Origin: Epiperipatus broadwayi
Lineage: Eukaryota > Onychophora > Udeonychophora > Euonychophora > Peripatidae
Assembly: GCA_028023455.1 (NCBI GenBank)
Contig: JAQFVV010013295.1
Coordinates: 102,468-166,467 of the forward strand
Direction of reading: 5' to 3'
Length of the DNA: 64,000 bases
Part shown: piece after piece, positions 46,104-56,830 of the stretch
How positions within the stretch are numbered: the stretch's first letter is position 1
How the letters are laid out: each line of letters opens with the position of its first letter
Position numbers and translations under genes: made by a program
Notes under the pieces: generated by a model
What the model was told of the DNA's origin: nothing
What the model saw: only the letters and a program-made list of their open reading frames with translations
Database searches by the model: none

Positions 46104-46304
46104 TAAGAAAAACTGTCAATGGTAGCAAGAACATATCGTGATATATTTGTTTTTACAGCCATATCTTCTGCAAAATGATTATGACAATAGTTGGGAAATG
46201 TGTAAGATTTAAATCTTTTTTTTATCAAGCACTATCATTAGTACACAAGCCATAGAGATAAAATCCATATTAAAAACTAACTACTAAAATGTGTACAAAA
46301 GTCA

Positions 46305-47570
46305 GTATATTCACTATAAATTAGATGAAACAGAGATTTTTCTAATTCTGCAAATTTAATGACTTGCCTTCAATACAAATATGATGATAAGATTCATGAA
46401 GATTTATTTTGTAATAGTCTTCAAATTTACCTTACTGGGCAAGTGCTTTTCACTTCTTTAAAAGATTAGTTTAAAAATAATAAATTGAATTGGTCAAAAT
46501 ATGTTGATATTAGCATGGATGATGCTGAGCTATGATTGGAGATGTCTGAGAAATGAAATACTAAATGCAATCTGGGTACATTATGATACTTATTTCGAAA
46601 CAGTCCCTGTCAGAAAATATTAACAAATTTAAAAACAATTGTTGAAACTATACTTCTAGTAAATTTTATTAAGTTCACTCATTACTATATAGTTTAATTT
46701 TTAAAGTTTTGAATGAAATGGAAAGCCATCATAAGGAACTTTTCCATATAATAAAATTTGTTATCTCAAGAGAAGATTTTGAATCAAATATTCAAATTTA
46801 GAGATGAAATAAAACTATTTTTAATCAAGAAAAGTTTCATTTGAAAGAATGCTTTAATGCTTTTCTTTCTTACTTAAATGAAGTAAATTTAAATTTACAA
46901 AAAAATAATTGTACATTAAAATTGAAGATAAAATAGAAACCATGATTTAAAAATTAATTTCTGAGAATAGTGACTTCAAAATAATGTTCTTGAATAATTT
47001 TCACTCTTATTTGAATTTATACAAAGCTCTAAAGAAAGAGTGTAAGATAATTTGCTTGAAATGTATATTGAAAAGTTTAAAAGAAAATTTCAGATATTAC
47101 TTTCCTCAACTAGAATCTTATAACTAGATTAGGGACCCATTCACTTTCAAAAATGCCCATGACAATTTCCAAGTAGGAGAAATATTTATAGAGCTATTAT
47201 GTGATGGCTTGCTAAAATTGCTTTCAAACAAAGAAGGTTTTTCATGATTTTTAACTATTAGTAAAAAAACAATTATCCAGAATTATCAAAAAAAGCCTTG
47301 AAGTATATAATTTCCCTTATGTGCAACTTAACTTTGTGAGTGAGCTTTCTCCATTTTGTTTTATTATAAAAAATGGACAACAAAATTTGTTAAATGTAGA
47401 ACTTAGTTTAAGAAATGTGTTAGATATTGAGCCTGATATTATGAATCCTATGGCAAAAAAAAAAAAACAATAACCACCTCTCAGAAAATCATAAGAAGTT
47501 CAAACATTAAAAGGACAGAGTTGAGCTGCAATCTATTGAACTTAGCCTCCAGAGTCAGCCCTTTAATAAC
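46305..47570 (+). pseudogene. hAT-superfamily transposase (ZBED5/SCAND3-like), decayed
   Basis: Broken frames give CLQYKYDDKIHEDLFCNSLQIYLTGQVLF near 46360-46450, then NKLNWSKYVDISMDDAE near 46482-46530. These match the RNase H-like core (L.FVRY....I.E.FLFC..L...T.G..IF, then W..CVGI.TDGA). Later pieces are HHKELFHIIKFVISREDFESN (about 46720-46790), a FNAFLSYLNEVNLNLQ block (about 46855-46905), and the C-terminal ISxMCNLTLCE.AFSILFYYK region (about 47310-47370). The last resembles the dimerisation block L.......L.F.T.Y.CE..FS.L...K. Many stops make it inactive. The 45733-46103 foldback lies just upstream. Confidence 0.75.
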
Positions 47571-49561
47571 TACTATAAATCATGAAGGGTTCTGAATTTA
47601 TTACATATTAGTATTTACAATCTACTAATTAAATATATACTTTATTAAAGAATTGTAAACTTATAATATGTGATATATTGCAGCTGCTTTCTGTCTGAAG
47701 TCATCTTTAATGTGTCGTCTAAATTCTCCATTCATCCATCTATCTATCTATGATTTTTCACCAGTTCTATAGATTTTAAATGATAAAAATTTAATGAGAT
47801 TTCTCTGTATATTTAAATACTTTTCCATTTATAAGATAGCAAAGTACTGATTAAAAATTAATATTATTAATTGGAAAATCATCATGAAATAAATATATTT
47901 GTCTGAAATACTTTAAGCCAAAAGTGAAATCATTTTGTTTTATTATTGAAGCTTATATTAGGATTGTAAATGTGAGAATATTGAAAGTATAACAATTTTG
48001 CGATTATTTCATATGGTTTTTATATAGGATACTTTTCACAGGGTTTTATTGATTTTGATAGATATTTAACAAGATTTTTCTGTGTATTTAAATATTTTTT
48101 CAGTTATAATAATAAAGTATCTCTAAAATTTTATTTAATTAAGATAATATTCAGAATAATTTATAATTTCAATATTCATATATATGCATTATTGTCTCAA
48201 TTTATGATCCTCATAACAAGTTGGATACTAAGAGAAGTCCGTTTTGATTTAAAGTATTTTGGACATTGACTATTTCCAGTTAGCAATTTCAGATGATAAT
48301 TGATACTTTATTACAGTACATTGCAAGGAAATCTCATTAAATTTCTATCATTTAATATAAATACATATAAATTGAATTTGCAAATTTTGTTCTTAATTTC
48401 TAATTCTTCTAATTCATTTTTCAAAATCCACAATTTTATTCGTAATTTCTGTTATTTTTCATGCTACTTAAAAAGAAATTTATTAATGCTTTTTTTTCAC
48501 CCCCCACCCCAAATTTTGCTATTACTTTTTTACGTTTACTAAAATTATTAGATTAGTAAGAATAAATGTTCAAATCATAGGAATTTAAAACTTTTCTCCA
48601 TTTCTTTATCTTAAGACTTTCTAATCTAGCTTTTTAAAAAAATCATTTTTATTGCAATCATAAATACCTTTATAACTTCAATATTGATTCCTATTATTGT
48701 AGACACATATTTTTAGTTCTATAAATTTTCCCCTATTTTACTTAATAAATTTTCTATTCTGTTATTTCAATCCTAACACATTATATGTCTAAATATTCTC
48801 TTAGATTATTTATCCCAAAAGATTTAATTTCATTTATTTCACTTCCATACGTTATTAGTCTTGACTAATTTATCCTACACTCTTTCTTATATTCATCAAT
48901 TAAAATTTATTTTAGCCATTCTGATTTCATGCATCAATTGATATCTTCCAAACTTTTTCAATTTGCTCTTGGCATTTTTGTCAAATTAAATGATGACTAT
49001 TCCATTTCATCTTCTATAACTTCATCTGCTATCCACATTTATCATAGAGGTACAATTAACCATTTTTTTGTATATTATTGAAACTATTAATCATTTATAG
49101 TTATGACACATAACTACATCAATTCTCCAATTGAAAGAACTGAAGTGCTCTCTACTAAATTGATTTTGAATAAGATATTAGATGATTAATATTATTGTGA
49201 ATGAAGAATTGGGATGCCTCTATATAATCATTGTGAAAATATAATACTAAAAATTATAGCATAAGAATCAACTTCTCAGTTGTGAAAGAGCTGTTAAGTA
49301 AGTTTCTTTGAAATTAGCCCTGAAAATATTGTATTGCCATAGCTTTTAATTCATAAGTTTGCTATTATATATGTCATCAAATATCTCATTTTGCAATAAG
49401 CTCTTTGGAGAGGTTTTATGCTGTGATTTATATAATTTAATAATTGCGATATACATATGTCCATAAAATTTTAAATTATTAATTTTTGATAACCTTTTAT
49501 AGAGTATTTAGCCTGAGGAATCATTATTTAAAAATTAATTTCTGAATTCACTATTTAATTA
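47571..49561. other. AT-rich, nothing firm
   Basis: Minus-strand readings around 49060-48780 vaguely resemble a LINE linker region (WIADEVIEDEME, then ITYGSEINEI), but they are too short to call. Confidence 0.35.
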
Positions 49562-49950
49562 TGTTAATATCTTCAGGAGTAAATCAATCTCCACACATGT
49601 GCTGCTTTAACAAATTGGGGTGCACTCATCTGTAAGCAAAGATTTAAAAGAATAAGTAAATTCACTGGTCCATCAAGGACTTAGAGTCTATTATATGCCT
49701 GATTTTTTAAATGATGTTCAGATTGTACAAACACAATTCAATTACAATGTTTAAAAAATCACACATATAATATACTCAAGCCTTGGATATGCATGGTAAG
49801 CAAAAGGTTGTCTTATATAGAGATAAACTTAAAGGACAAGCAATTCACTTATCTTTTTAAATCTTTGCTTATAGTCAAATGTATGTTAATTAGTTAAAAC
49901 AGCAAATGTGTGAAGATTTATTTGCTCCCAAAGATATATTATGTTATATA
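49562..49950. repeat. Imperfect foldback of about 390 bp
   Basis: The left part (ATCTCCACACATGTGCTGCT, then GTAAGCAAAGATTTAAAAGA) is the inverse of the right part (TCTTTTTAAATCTTTGCTTA, then AGCAAATGTGTGAAGATT). The arms have diverged more than those of P1 or P3. It is followed at 50045-50100 by another stem-GAAAC motif on the minus strand. Confidence 0.55.
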
Positions 49951-50044
49951 AAAACAAAAAATTTGTTTATTGATAATCTGAATCTTCCATATGCTTGAAT
50001 AAACATTAAAATCTACTTTGGGTCACACCAAATATTAGTCTTGT

Positions 50045-50100
50045 TTAAATTGACAATGTTTCAATGAAATCGCATTCATCTTTGTCAAGGCTAATGCTGT
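50045..50100 (-). repeat. PLE-like GATGA-stem-GAAAC motif
   Basis: On the minus strand, AAAGATGA is followed by a stem AATG / CATT with loop CGATTT and then GAAAC (50062-50058), ending in ATTGTCAAT. This is the same layout as the other cores in the window but with AAGATGA for CTGATGA. It probably marks another PLE-like terminal repeat, associated with the 49562-49950 foldback. Confidence 0.45.
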
Positions 50101-51140
50101 AATGAAGACCTGTTTTGTCTCAAATAATAATGATATTGATTACACATGAAATAAAGAATTTTCATTCATACATACATATATTAGATGGTTGTCCATTCAG
50201 AATGAGAGACAGATTACCAAAAATTTTCTTTCTTCCATTTTACAATAAGCTGACATAGTAAAATTGATTTTGGAAGAAGAAAGAGAAAAATAATTGACTT
50301 ACATAAGACTAGAATACACTGTATTTCATCACAATTTATTTAACTATTTGGCCTTTTAAAATTTTAATAGACTCTCTCATAGTTCCTAAATCAATTTTTT
50401 TTAAAACATCTAGTATTTTAAAGTCAGGAGTATGATTGCATATAAAATCTCGTGCATTGACCCAGCCTATAGATCATTGTATTACAGGGAATCTCATGCT
50501 AACAGATCGAGACTCACCCTGGACATATATTTATATAACAATGTGAAATTAAATTGTGAATATAAATCAATCTTTTTCAATTATGATTTGGTTATGGGGC
50601 ACACACACCCCCTCCAATGTTAAAACAACATGTGCAGAGAGAGATGACTGGAAAAGAAAATATAAAGAGGCTTGGGCTATTGCAAAAGATCCTCATTCGA
50701 TTAGTAGAAAAGATTCCTGTGTCCCATTATTAAAAAATGGAATATTTAATTTACATAATGTACCTTCTTTACATATTAGTCTTTGCCAATATATATATAT
50801 ACTGTAAACAGTTGGATTACATAGCACAAGCACAGACAAAAATTATAGATATTTTCTACATTCACTGAAATAAAAGTAATAAATAAAGGGTTAAATAATT
50901 CTAGATTTAAATTAAATATTTAAAAAAGGTCTGATAAATAAAAATTAATGTTTTTATTCTGATTTTGAAAATTTAAAAATAAGCATGTTTTTTGATAATT
51001 ATAAAAATGTCTATTTTTGAAATCTTTTAATTAATTGGTATCAAAGTAAAAACATGTATATAGATCACACCTTTGGTCAAATTCCAAAGGATTAAAGTTA
51101 ATTGAAAACAGTCACTATGTTTCTATCACCTGACATAACC
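50101..51140. other. AT-rich, with a short protein-like segment of unknown origin
   Basis: A plus-strand frame at about 50622-50790 reads CAERDDWKRKYKEAWAI and CVPLLKNGIFNLHNV, and looks more protein-like than the background. I do not recognise it. It could be a transposon remnant. Confidence 0.25.
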
Positions 51141-51145
51141 AAGAT

Positions 51146-51620
51146 TATAAAAAGGACTGCTAAAAAATATCAGTCAGTTTGGCTTTAGTTTTCTGAGAAA
51201 TGGTTAGCAGAAGAGCTAACTGCAGAGCTAGCTGCAAAGTTGGCTAAAGTATTTTGTGAAGAGTTGGTAACTGTAGCAGAAAATGGCAACTGTAAAGTTA
51301 ACTGCAGAGATGGCTAGTAGAATTATATAGAGAACTGTCATGAGGATATAAGAATGCAAGGAAGTAACTGCACTTCAGTTCAATAGTGGAGTTTGAATTC
51401 ACATGACTCACTTCTATGTGTTGAAATTCATAGCCTCAAAGGTATTCTGGAAAACAGCTTGCTGACCTGAAGCTACCAAATCCAAGTCTAAGTGGAACCA
51501 ACCGCAGAAGGGAGAGAGCCAACTATACCTGAATTATATACTTTTACCTAATTATGACAATTGCCTGGATTGACCAAAAAAACCAGCTTTCCCAACAAAA
51601 TCCTGAAAATAAATGACATG
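51146..51620 (+). promoter_or_regulatory. LTR-like or promoter-like segment
   Basis: TATAAAAAG (51146-51154) is followed by TCAGTCAGT at 51170-51178, the spacing and sequence of an arthropod TATA plus initiator pair. Downstream the segment is unusually complex for the window, with repeated AGCTAACTGCAGAG-like words, and an AATAAATGA poly(A)-like signal lies at 51608-51616. This resembles the U3-R-U5 layout of an LTR. No second copy or primer-binding site was found. Confidence 0.35.
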
Positions 51621-51639
51621 TCTAATAAGCAGAAATTGA

Positions 51640-52608
51640 TCAAAATTTGTAAGTGTAAATTTATCACTTAAGTTTGCCAGAAGTTCCTGAGTACATGTTT
51701 ATTTGAAGGGATCACAAGGTTAGAAATTTATCACAGATATAAGTACCTGCATAAGTTTGATGATAAAATGCTTTCAGCAAGGCAACATTTTATTACAACT
51801 AGTAAAAGTGAATATATAATACAAATGTTTTCATCTATGTATAGTATATATACACACCTAAAATTTTCTTAAAAATTATGATTAAAATATCAATAAAAAT
51901 AATTAAAAATAAACTCTGATTAACACTTCTATAATTAAATCAATTTTGTATATCTTCTTTAAAAAATATTTTTTTTACATTTTATTTATTTAAAAAATAA
52001 AATGAAAGGATTCTTTTTTTTTTTTTTTTTCCAGATAATAAATATACAATTCCATTCCTTTTCTTATAAATGGACAAATAATTAACTAAAGGTTAGGTGA
52101 CTTTATTCCCTTTCTTTTCTTTTAAAATTAGATAAATGAATTCATTCCCTCTCTTTTTATTTAACTGAATTTAAAAATAGCATTAGATGTTTAAATACAG
52201 GTATAGCATATATACTTAAGTTAGATGTAATTAGAGAGGATTTGAATACAGACTTCCAAGTTCCCTTTAATTTCTCTCTCAAAAAAGAAGATACAGTATT
52301 TTTGTATCCTTTTTATTCTTATGATGAAAATTATGAATGAAATGGAAAAGCTAATAATATTTAATTAGAAAATTGAACTAATCTTCTGGAAAAAATTATT
52401 AATTATTTGCTTGTGTTGTTTTACCACCTGCAGTGATCAGTAGTTGCAATATGAATTTAAAGATTAAAATTCAGATAATTAAAAAATTCTCTTTATTAAT
52501 TTTTTATTTTTTTAAAATATTTTATGTAATATTTTTTAAAATGTGGATAAATGAAATGACTGTATTTATCATGTAAACATTTTACTGCATTGTTTTATAA
52601 TATATAGG
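51640..52608. other. AT-rich, nothing recognised
   Basis: Long T runs near 52012-52030. No coding signal. Confidence 0.4.
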
Positions 52609-53170
52609 GTGTATGAGCACAGACTTTCACACAACCCACCACTCTCCACTCTATCTCATAACACTGATACATATTTCATGCTAAACCAGCAATCATCATT
52701 TGGTCCAGATTATCATCTCTGCACATATATGCAATAAGTGCTCAGATATATATTAAGAGATGTCTGCCCATCTCTTGTATATGTATTAAATGGATTATGT
52801 CCTGTACATGAGGGGTCAGATTGATTTTAGGTCAACATGGGTGTGACAAGAATCTCGGCCTCAGGGTGGCTTTTGAGCGTTCCATCATCAGATTTTCAAT
52901 TGGATGGTTAAGTTAAAGAGGTGGAGTGTGGAGTTGATTGAAGCCTGTCCATTAAAGTATGAAGATTGGCTATCTTAATATATACCTGAGTACTTATTGC
53001 ATACATGTGTAGAGATGATAATCTGGACCAACTGATGATTGCTGGTTTAGCATCAAATATGTATATTGGTGATTATTTATCTTTTTGACATATATGTATT
53101 CATGTGTATCAGTGTAATGAGATAGAGTGGAGTGGTGGGTTGTGTGAAAGTCTGTGCTCATATATCCTAG
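52609..53170. mobile_element. P2 foldback, about 560 bp
   Basis: The left arm (GAGCACAGACTTTCACACAA ... GGTCCAGATTATCATCTC) is the inverse of the right arm (GAGATGATAATCTGGACC ... TTGTGTGAAAGTCTGTGCTC). About 250 bp of unique middle (near 52750-52970) recurs in the 53668-54075 copy. The right arm has CTGATGA (53032-53038) and a TGCT / AGCA stem, but CAAA for GAAA. The left arm on the minus strand has ATGATGA and an intact GAAA (52677-52674). No flanking duplication is clear. Confidence 0.8.
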
Positions 53171-53667
53171 ATATATAATAAGCCTGTATTTCAGTTATTG
53201 CATTGTTTTATGTGGAATTTCGAGATTAATATTTTTCTATTAAGTAAATGAAATACTCTCAACCTAAAGCACAAGATGAACATTTTTTAAAAAAAAGACT
53301 GGTATTGAATTTACTTATTAGACCAGTATCGCATGTATTATATAATATTATATGCTGGGAAGATTATATGTATAGTGGAGCCCATTAAATTGTACAACTT
53401 TAAGTGTGAAATACTAGAATGAATTGGTTTGAAAATTATTGATTGGCTTTAGAACCTATTGCCTACTTATCTCATTGAGTCTTTGAGTTAATAAAAGCTT
53501 TTCCAACCAACCCTTAAAGGAATAATAAAGAGGGCATTACTCATCTAGCTTTCCAACTATTGGATAATGGGCATTTTTCCCTTATCTTATTTTTCTGAGA
53601 AATATTGAATAGTTAACTGGATTGATTACAAACGAATTATCTGACAAAAAAATCTTAGGACTGTTTA
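53171..53667. other. AT-rich spacer between P2 copies
   Basis: Nothing recognised. Confidence 0.4.
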
Positions 53668-54075
53668 AAATCTGCCTATCCCTTGTATATGTATTAAATG
53701 GATTATGTTTGTACATGAGGAGTCAGATTGACTTTAGGTCAACATGGGTGTGACAAGAATCTCGGCCTCATGGTGGCCTTTGAGCATTCCATCATCAGAT
53801 TTTTCAATTGGATGGACCATTGAAGAGTTGGAGTGTATTGAAGCCTGTCCATTAAAGTATGAAGAATGGCTATCTTAATATATATCTGAGCACTTATTGC
53901 ATATATGTGTGGAGTTGATAATCTGGACCAACTGATGATTGTTGGTTTAGCATGAAATATGTATATTGGTGATTATTTATCTTTTCGGCATATATGTATT
54001 CAAGTGTATCAGTGTTATGAGATAGAGTGGAGAGTGGGGGGTCATGTGAAAGTCTGTGCTTATATACCCTATATA
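53668..54075 (+). mobile_element. P2 element, second copy, one arm only
   Basis: It repeats the middle and right arm of the 52609-53170 element in the same orientation, with a moderate number of differences and small gaps. The left arm is missing. CTGATGA lies at 53932-53938 and GAAA at 53954-53957, with a TGTT / AGCA stem (one G-U pair possible). This is the best preserved P2 core, along with 34414-34439. Confidence 0.75.
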
Positions 54076-54499
54076 TTACTTTCAACACTTTTTATTATAT
54101 ATCCAGTAGGGGAAGTTTTTGAAAATCATATACGTGGAAGCATCAAAATGATGATTCAGAGACATTGGATTAGCTTTCCGATTAGTAAGATGCATGTTAA
54201 TGCAAAGCTAGACAAATAAAAACTTATTCAAATGGTATTACCAGTTGATTCTTCTAGTCTCAGAAACAGCTCTATTTATTTAAATTAGAACTTGTAAACT
54301 GTTTTAAATATTAACTGAGTTAAAAAAATGATTCAGATTTTAATGAAATGAATAAGAAAGTAATTGATACTGTATTAAGAACTATGGCACAGATAAATGA
54401 TGCATTAAAGATCACATTTCATCAGTAAATAATAATTGAAATAAGGCAATATTTTAAAATGATCCATTAAGAAAAATTGAATATCTCAAATTCTATAAA
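54076..54499. other. AT-rich, nothing recognised
   Basis: No supported feature. Confidence 0.35.
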
Positions 54500-56500
54500 A
54501 TGGTACAAAATGTAGTTTACTCTGAAACTTTTTATCCATAAATATCTTTTTTTCTGTTGCTATGGATGGTGTGATATATTGGTGAAAGACCATGATTTGA
54601 ATATTATCACAGTTTGTTCTATTTAAAAATCACTATAATTGCTGAACAATTTTCTCAGCAAACTCTTTGTCATTATCTGTTATGAGGATTTTCATTGTTT
54701 CACAGAATATGAAAATTTAAGATGTGAATTATTTTGATTGAGTTAATCTTTTTTACTAGTCTATATTCCATTCACTTTGTTCTGGTCTTCTATGTAAATA
54801 GAGCATCATAGTTTGTCAGATTTTGGCAATGTGTTTGTCAGTTCTCGGGTAATATGTGTGATATATATTGACAAGATTTGCAATTTTTAATGCATATCAA
54901 TTTTCACATTAATGTTGGACCATAATACATATATATCTACATGCAAGGATTTTAAATCAAACTACACTATGAGGACCTTGATGAAGTATGTCCATAATCT
55001 TAACGTGTTTATGTGGAAGAATCAATACTTCACTATTATACACTCTTTGTTTACATAATTGATCTTATACAATTCAGAAAGATTAATGGACATTTTCAGA
55101 ACATCTACTAGACCATCTATCATTGAGTCACTCCATAAGTGTCTGGTAAATCACATTGGTTTCAGTCCAGACTGTTATAGCTTTACTATTGACTATTTCT
55201 GTTCTCAATGGCCAATGTAATTTGATGTTACTAGTTCTTTCTTAAATTACATCATGTACATGAGATATTGTACCAGCATCTTTTAATTGACAATTTTTTA
55301 CAAATTGAATTCCTAGTCATATGCTGATAAACAATTATATGATTGAATCATTCTGAAACTTAAATATTGTCTTTTTATTTGTGTTTAGCAAGACTGTTAT
55401 CTTTTGCAGCTTTCAATGAATGGGTTTTATCCCCTCCTGGAGCTCAATGTCATCAGGTACTGTATCTAATCCAAATAATTTGATTTGTATTTTTCTTTCA
55501 GTATTGATTTTATTGATCCTACAGATCTTTATGCCTAAATATCGTTTACAATAAATTAATTTAAACTCTTTTTGACGATCATTTACCTCTGATGTAATTT
55601 TAACTGTTTATTATAAAAAAGTGTTCACTATTTGTGTCATTAAATTAAAGTTTGTTTTTCATTAACATATGATATACTTTCTTTTTTTTACTTAATCTAG
55701 TCCAATCCCCCTGAGACATGAGGAAATTTTCCACTCCATTTTCTACTCCCATTTCTATAGATGTATTGCAGATTCACATTGTTAGCATTATCTGGTAAAA
55801 ACTGTCCACATTAACCTCATTGACTTCAAGGCATGTCTAGATGGCATAGCTTTACTCCCAGGTATTTTATCTATACTTCATATTTAGTAAGGCAGATATT
55901 GGCTAGTTATCCAGTTTTGCCCTAATTTTTTATATTTTGCACTTTTGCAATCATACTTTTATACTATGTGCTCAAGTTTTCCACAATGATAGCATTCTAA
56001 CTTTATTTTTTTCTGGCCACTTAGACTCCTTTGCTTTTAAAATTACCATTTGCTTCAGAACTTCCATGTTAGATTTATGAAACTCTTTTGCTTGAATAAG
56101 AACCAATGTGAGATATGTCCTGTAGCTGTTGTCAAAAGTTTGTCATCGTTCATACTCCACAGAAACTATTCTAATCAAAATTTCCTCCAGGTAATCTCCA
56201 TGTACATAATTCTTTGGAAAGTATCTTGAAGCAGAATCATAATTTTTAGATTCCCCTCTCTGTCATTTGACATCCATTATGGAACTGAAGGTAGTATATG
56301 TGCTTAAAGACTTCAGGGCTTAAGTAGTTGCTTAGTTGTTTGACTAAATTTGTATAAGGTAAACTTTCTGGTCTTCAGTTTCACAATTTCAATTAGTATA
56401 AGTCTGCTGAAAACAAGTAATGAGCAATTTCATAAATGTTGTCTTTAGTATTATTGACTGTAAAGTATTTTCCTAAATTCTTTGTATAAATAGGCCACTC
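54500..56500 (-). pseudogene. Ty3/Gypsy LTR retrotransposon remnant: gag zinc knuckle, protease-like, integrase
   Basis: The minus-strand order is as follows. Near 56015-55960, VRCYHCGKLEHIV.KYDC is a CCHC zinc knuckle, preceded by about 60 gag-like residues. Near 55740-55690, VENGVENFLMSQGDWTRL resembles the end of the protease region. Near 55055-54860 come VYNSEVLILPHKHVKIMDILHQG and NCKSCQ, the HH-CC zinc domain of a Gypsy integrase. Near 54700-54660, KILITDNDKEFAEKIVQQL is the second catalytic block. The reverse transcriptase and RNase H expected between protease and integrase are missing, so there is an internal deletion. Stops and frameshifts are frequent. It resembles the K02A2.6-like group by motif style. 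No LTR pair was found. Confidence 0.65.
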
Positions 56501-56559
56501 AGAGACCTCTGATTACTGACTAATGGCTAAATGTCTTTAAATATATTTCTTTAAAATTT

Positions 56560-56830
56560 TAAATTCAATTAATATAATAATCTGTCTACATTTAGTGCTC
56601 AACTTGTTTATTTTAATATTCTGAAAAACCCCATCGATTCTCAACTATAATAATTTCTATGCTAATTTGTCTAAATTTAGTATTCTATTTACTATCTTCT
56701 AACTGTCTAACTTTAGTTTTCTGTACTTTTATCACTTTTTAACTGCACCAATTTATATACTTACCTATCTTTAATGCTCTGTATCCCTATTTACTCTCAA
56801 CTATGCCAATCTGTATGCTATATTTGCAGT
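56560..56830. repeat. Degenerate minisatellite-like array
   Basis: Diverged units of about 60-90 bp share words of the type CTGTCTA.ATTTAGT.CT and TCTCAACTAT..CAATCTGTATGCT, repeated about three to four times. There is no coding content. Confidence 0.45.

Noticed and set aside
48780-49060. LINE linker region on the minus strand
   Set aside because: Only two weak motif-like words and no polymerase block adjoining; too little to call.
53928-54015. A complete, functional hammerhead ribozyme in P2
   Set aside because: Core and stem II are present, and a stem III of about 10 pairs followed by a possible AUU site can be drawn (53957-54001). I could not pair stem I, so I report only a hammerhead-like motif.
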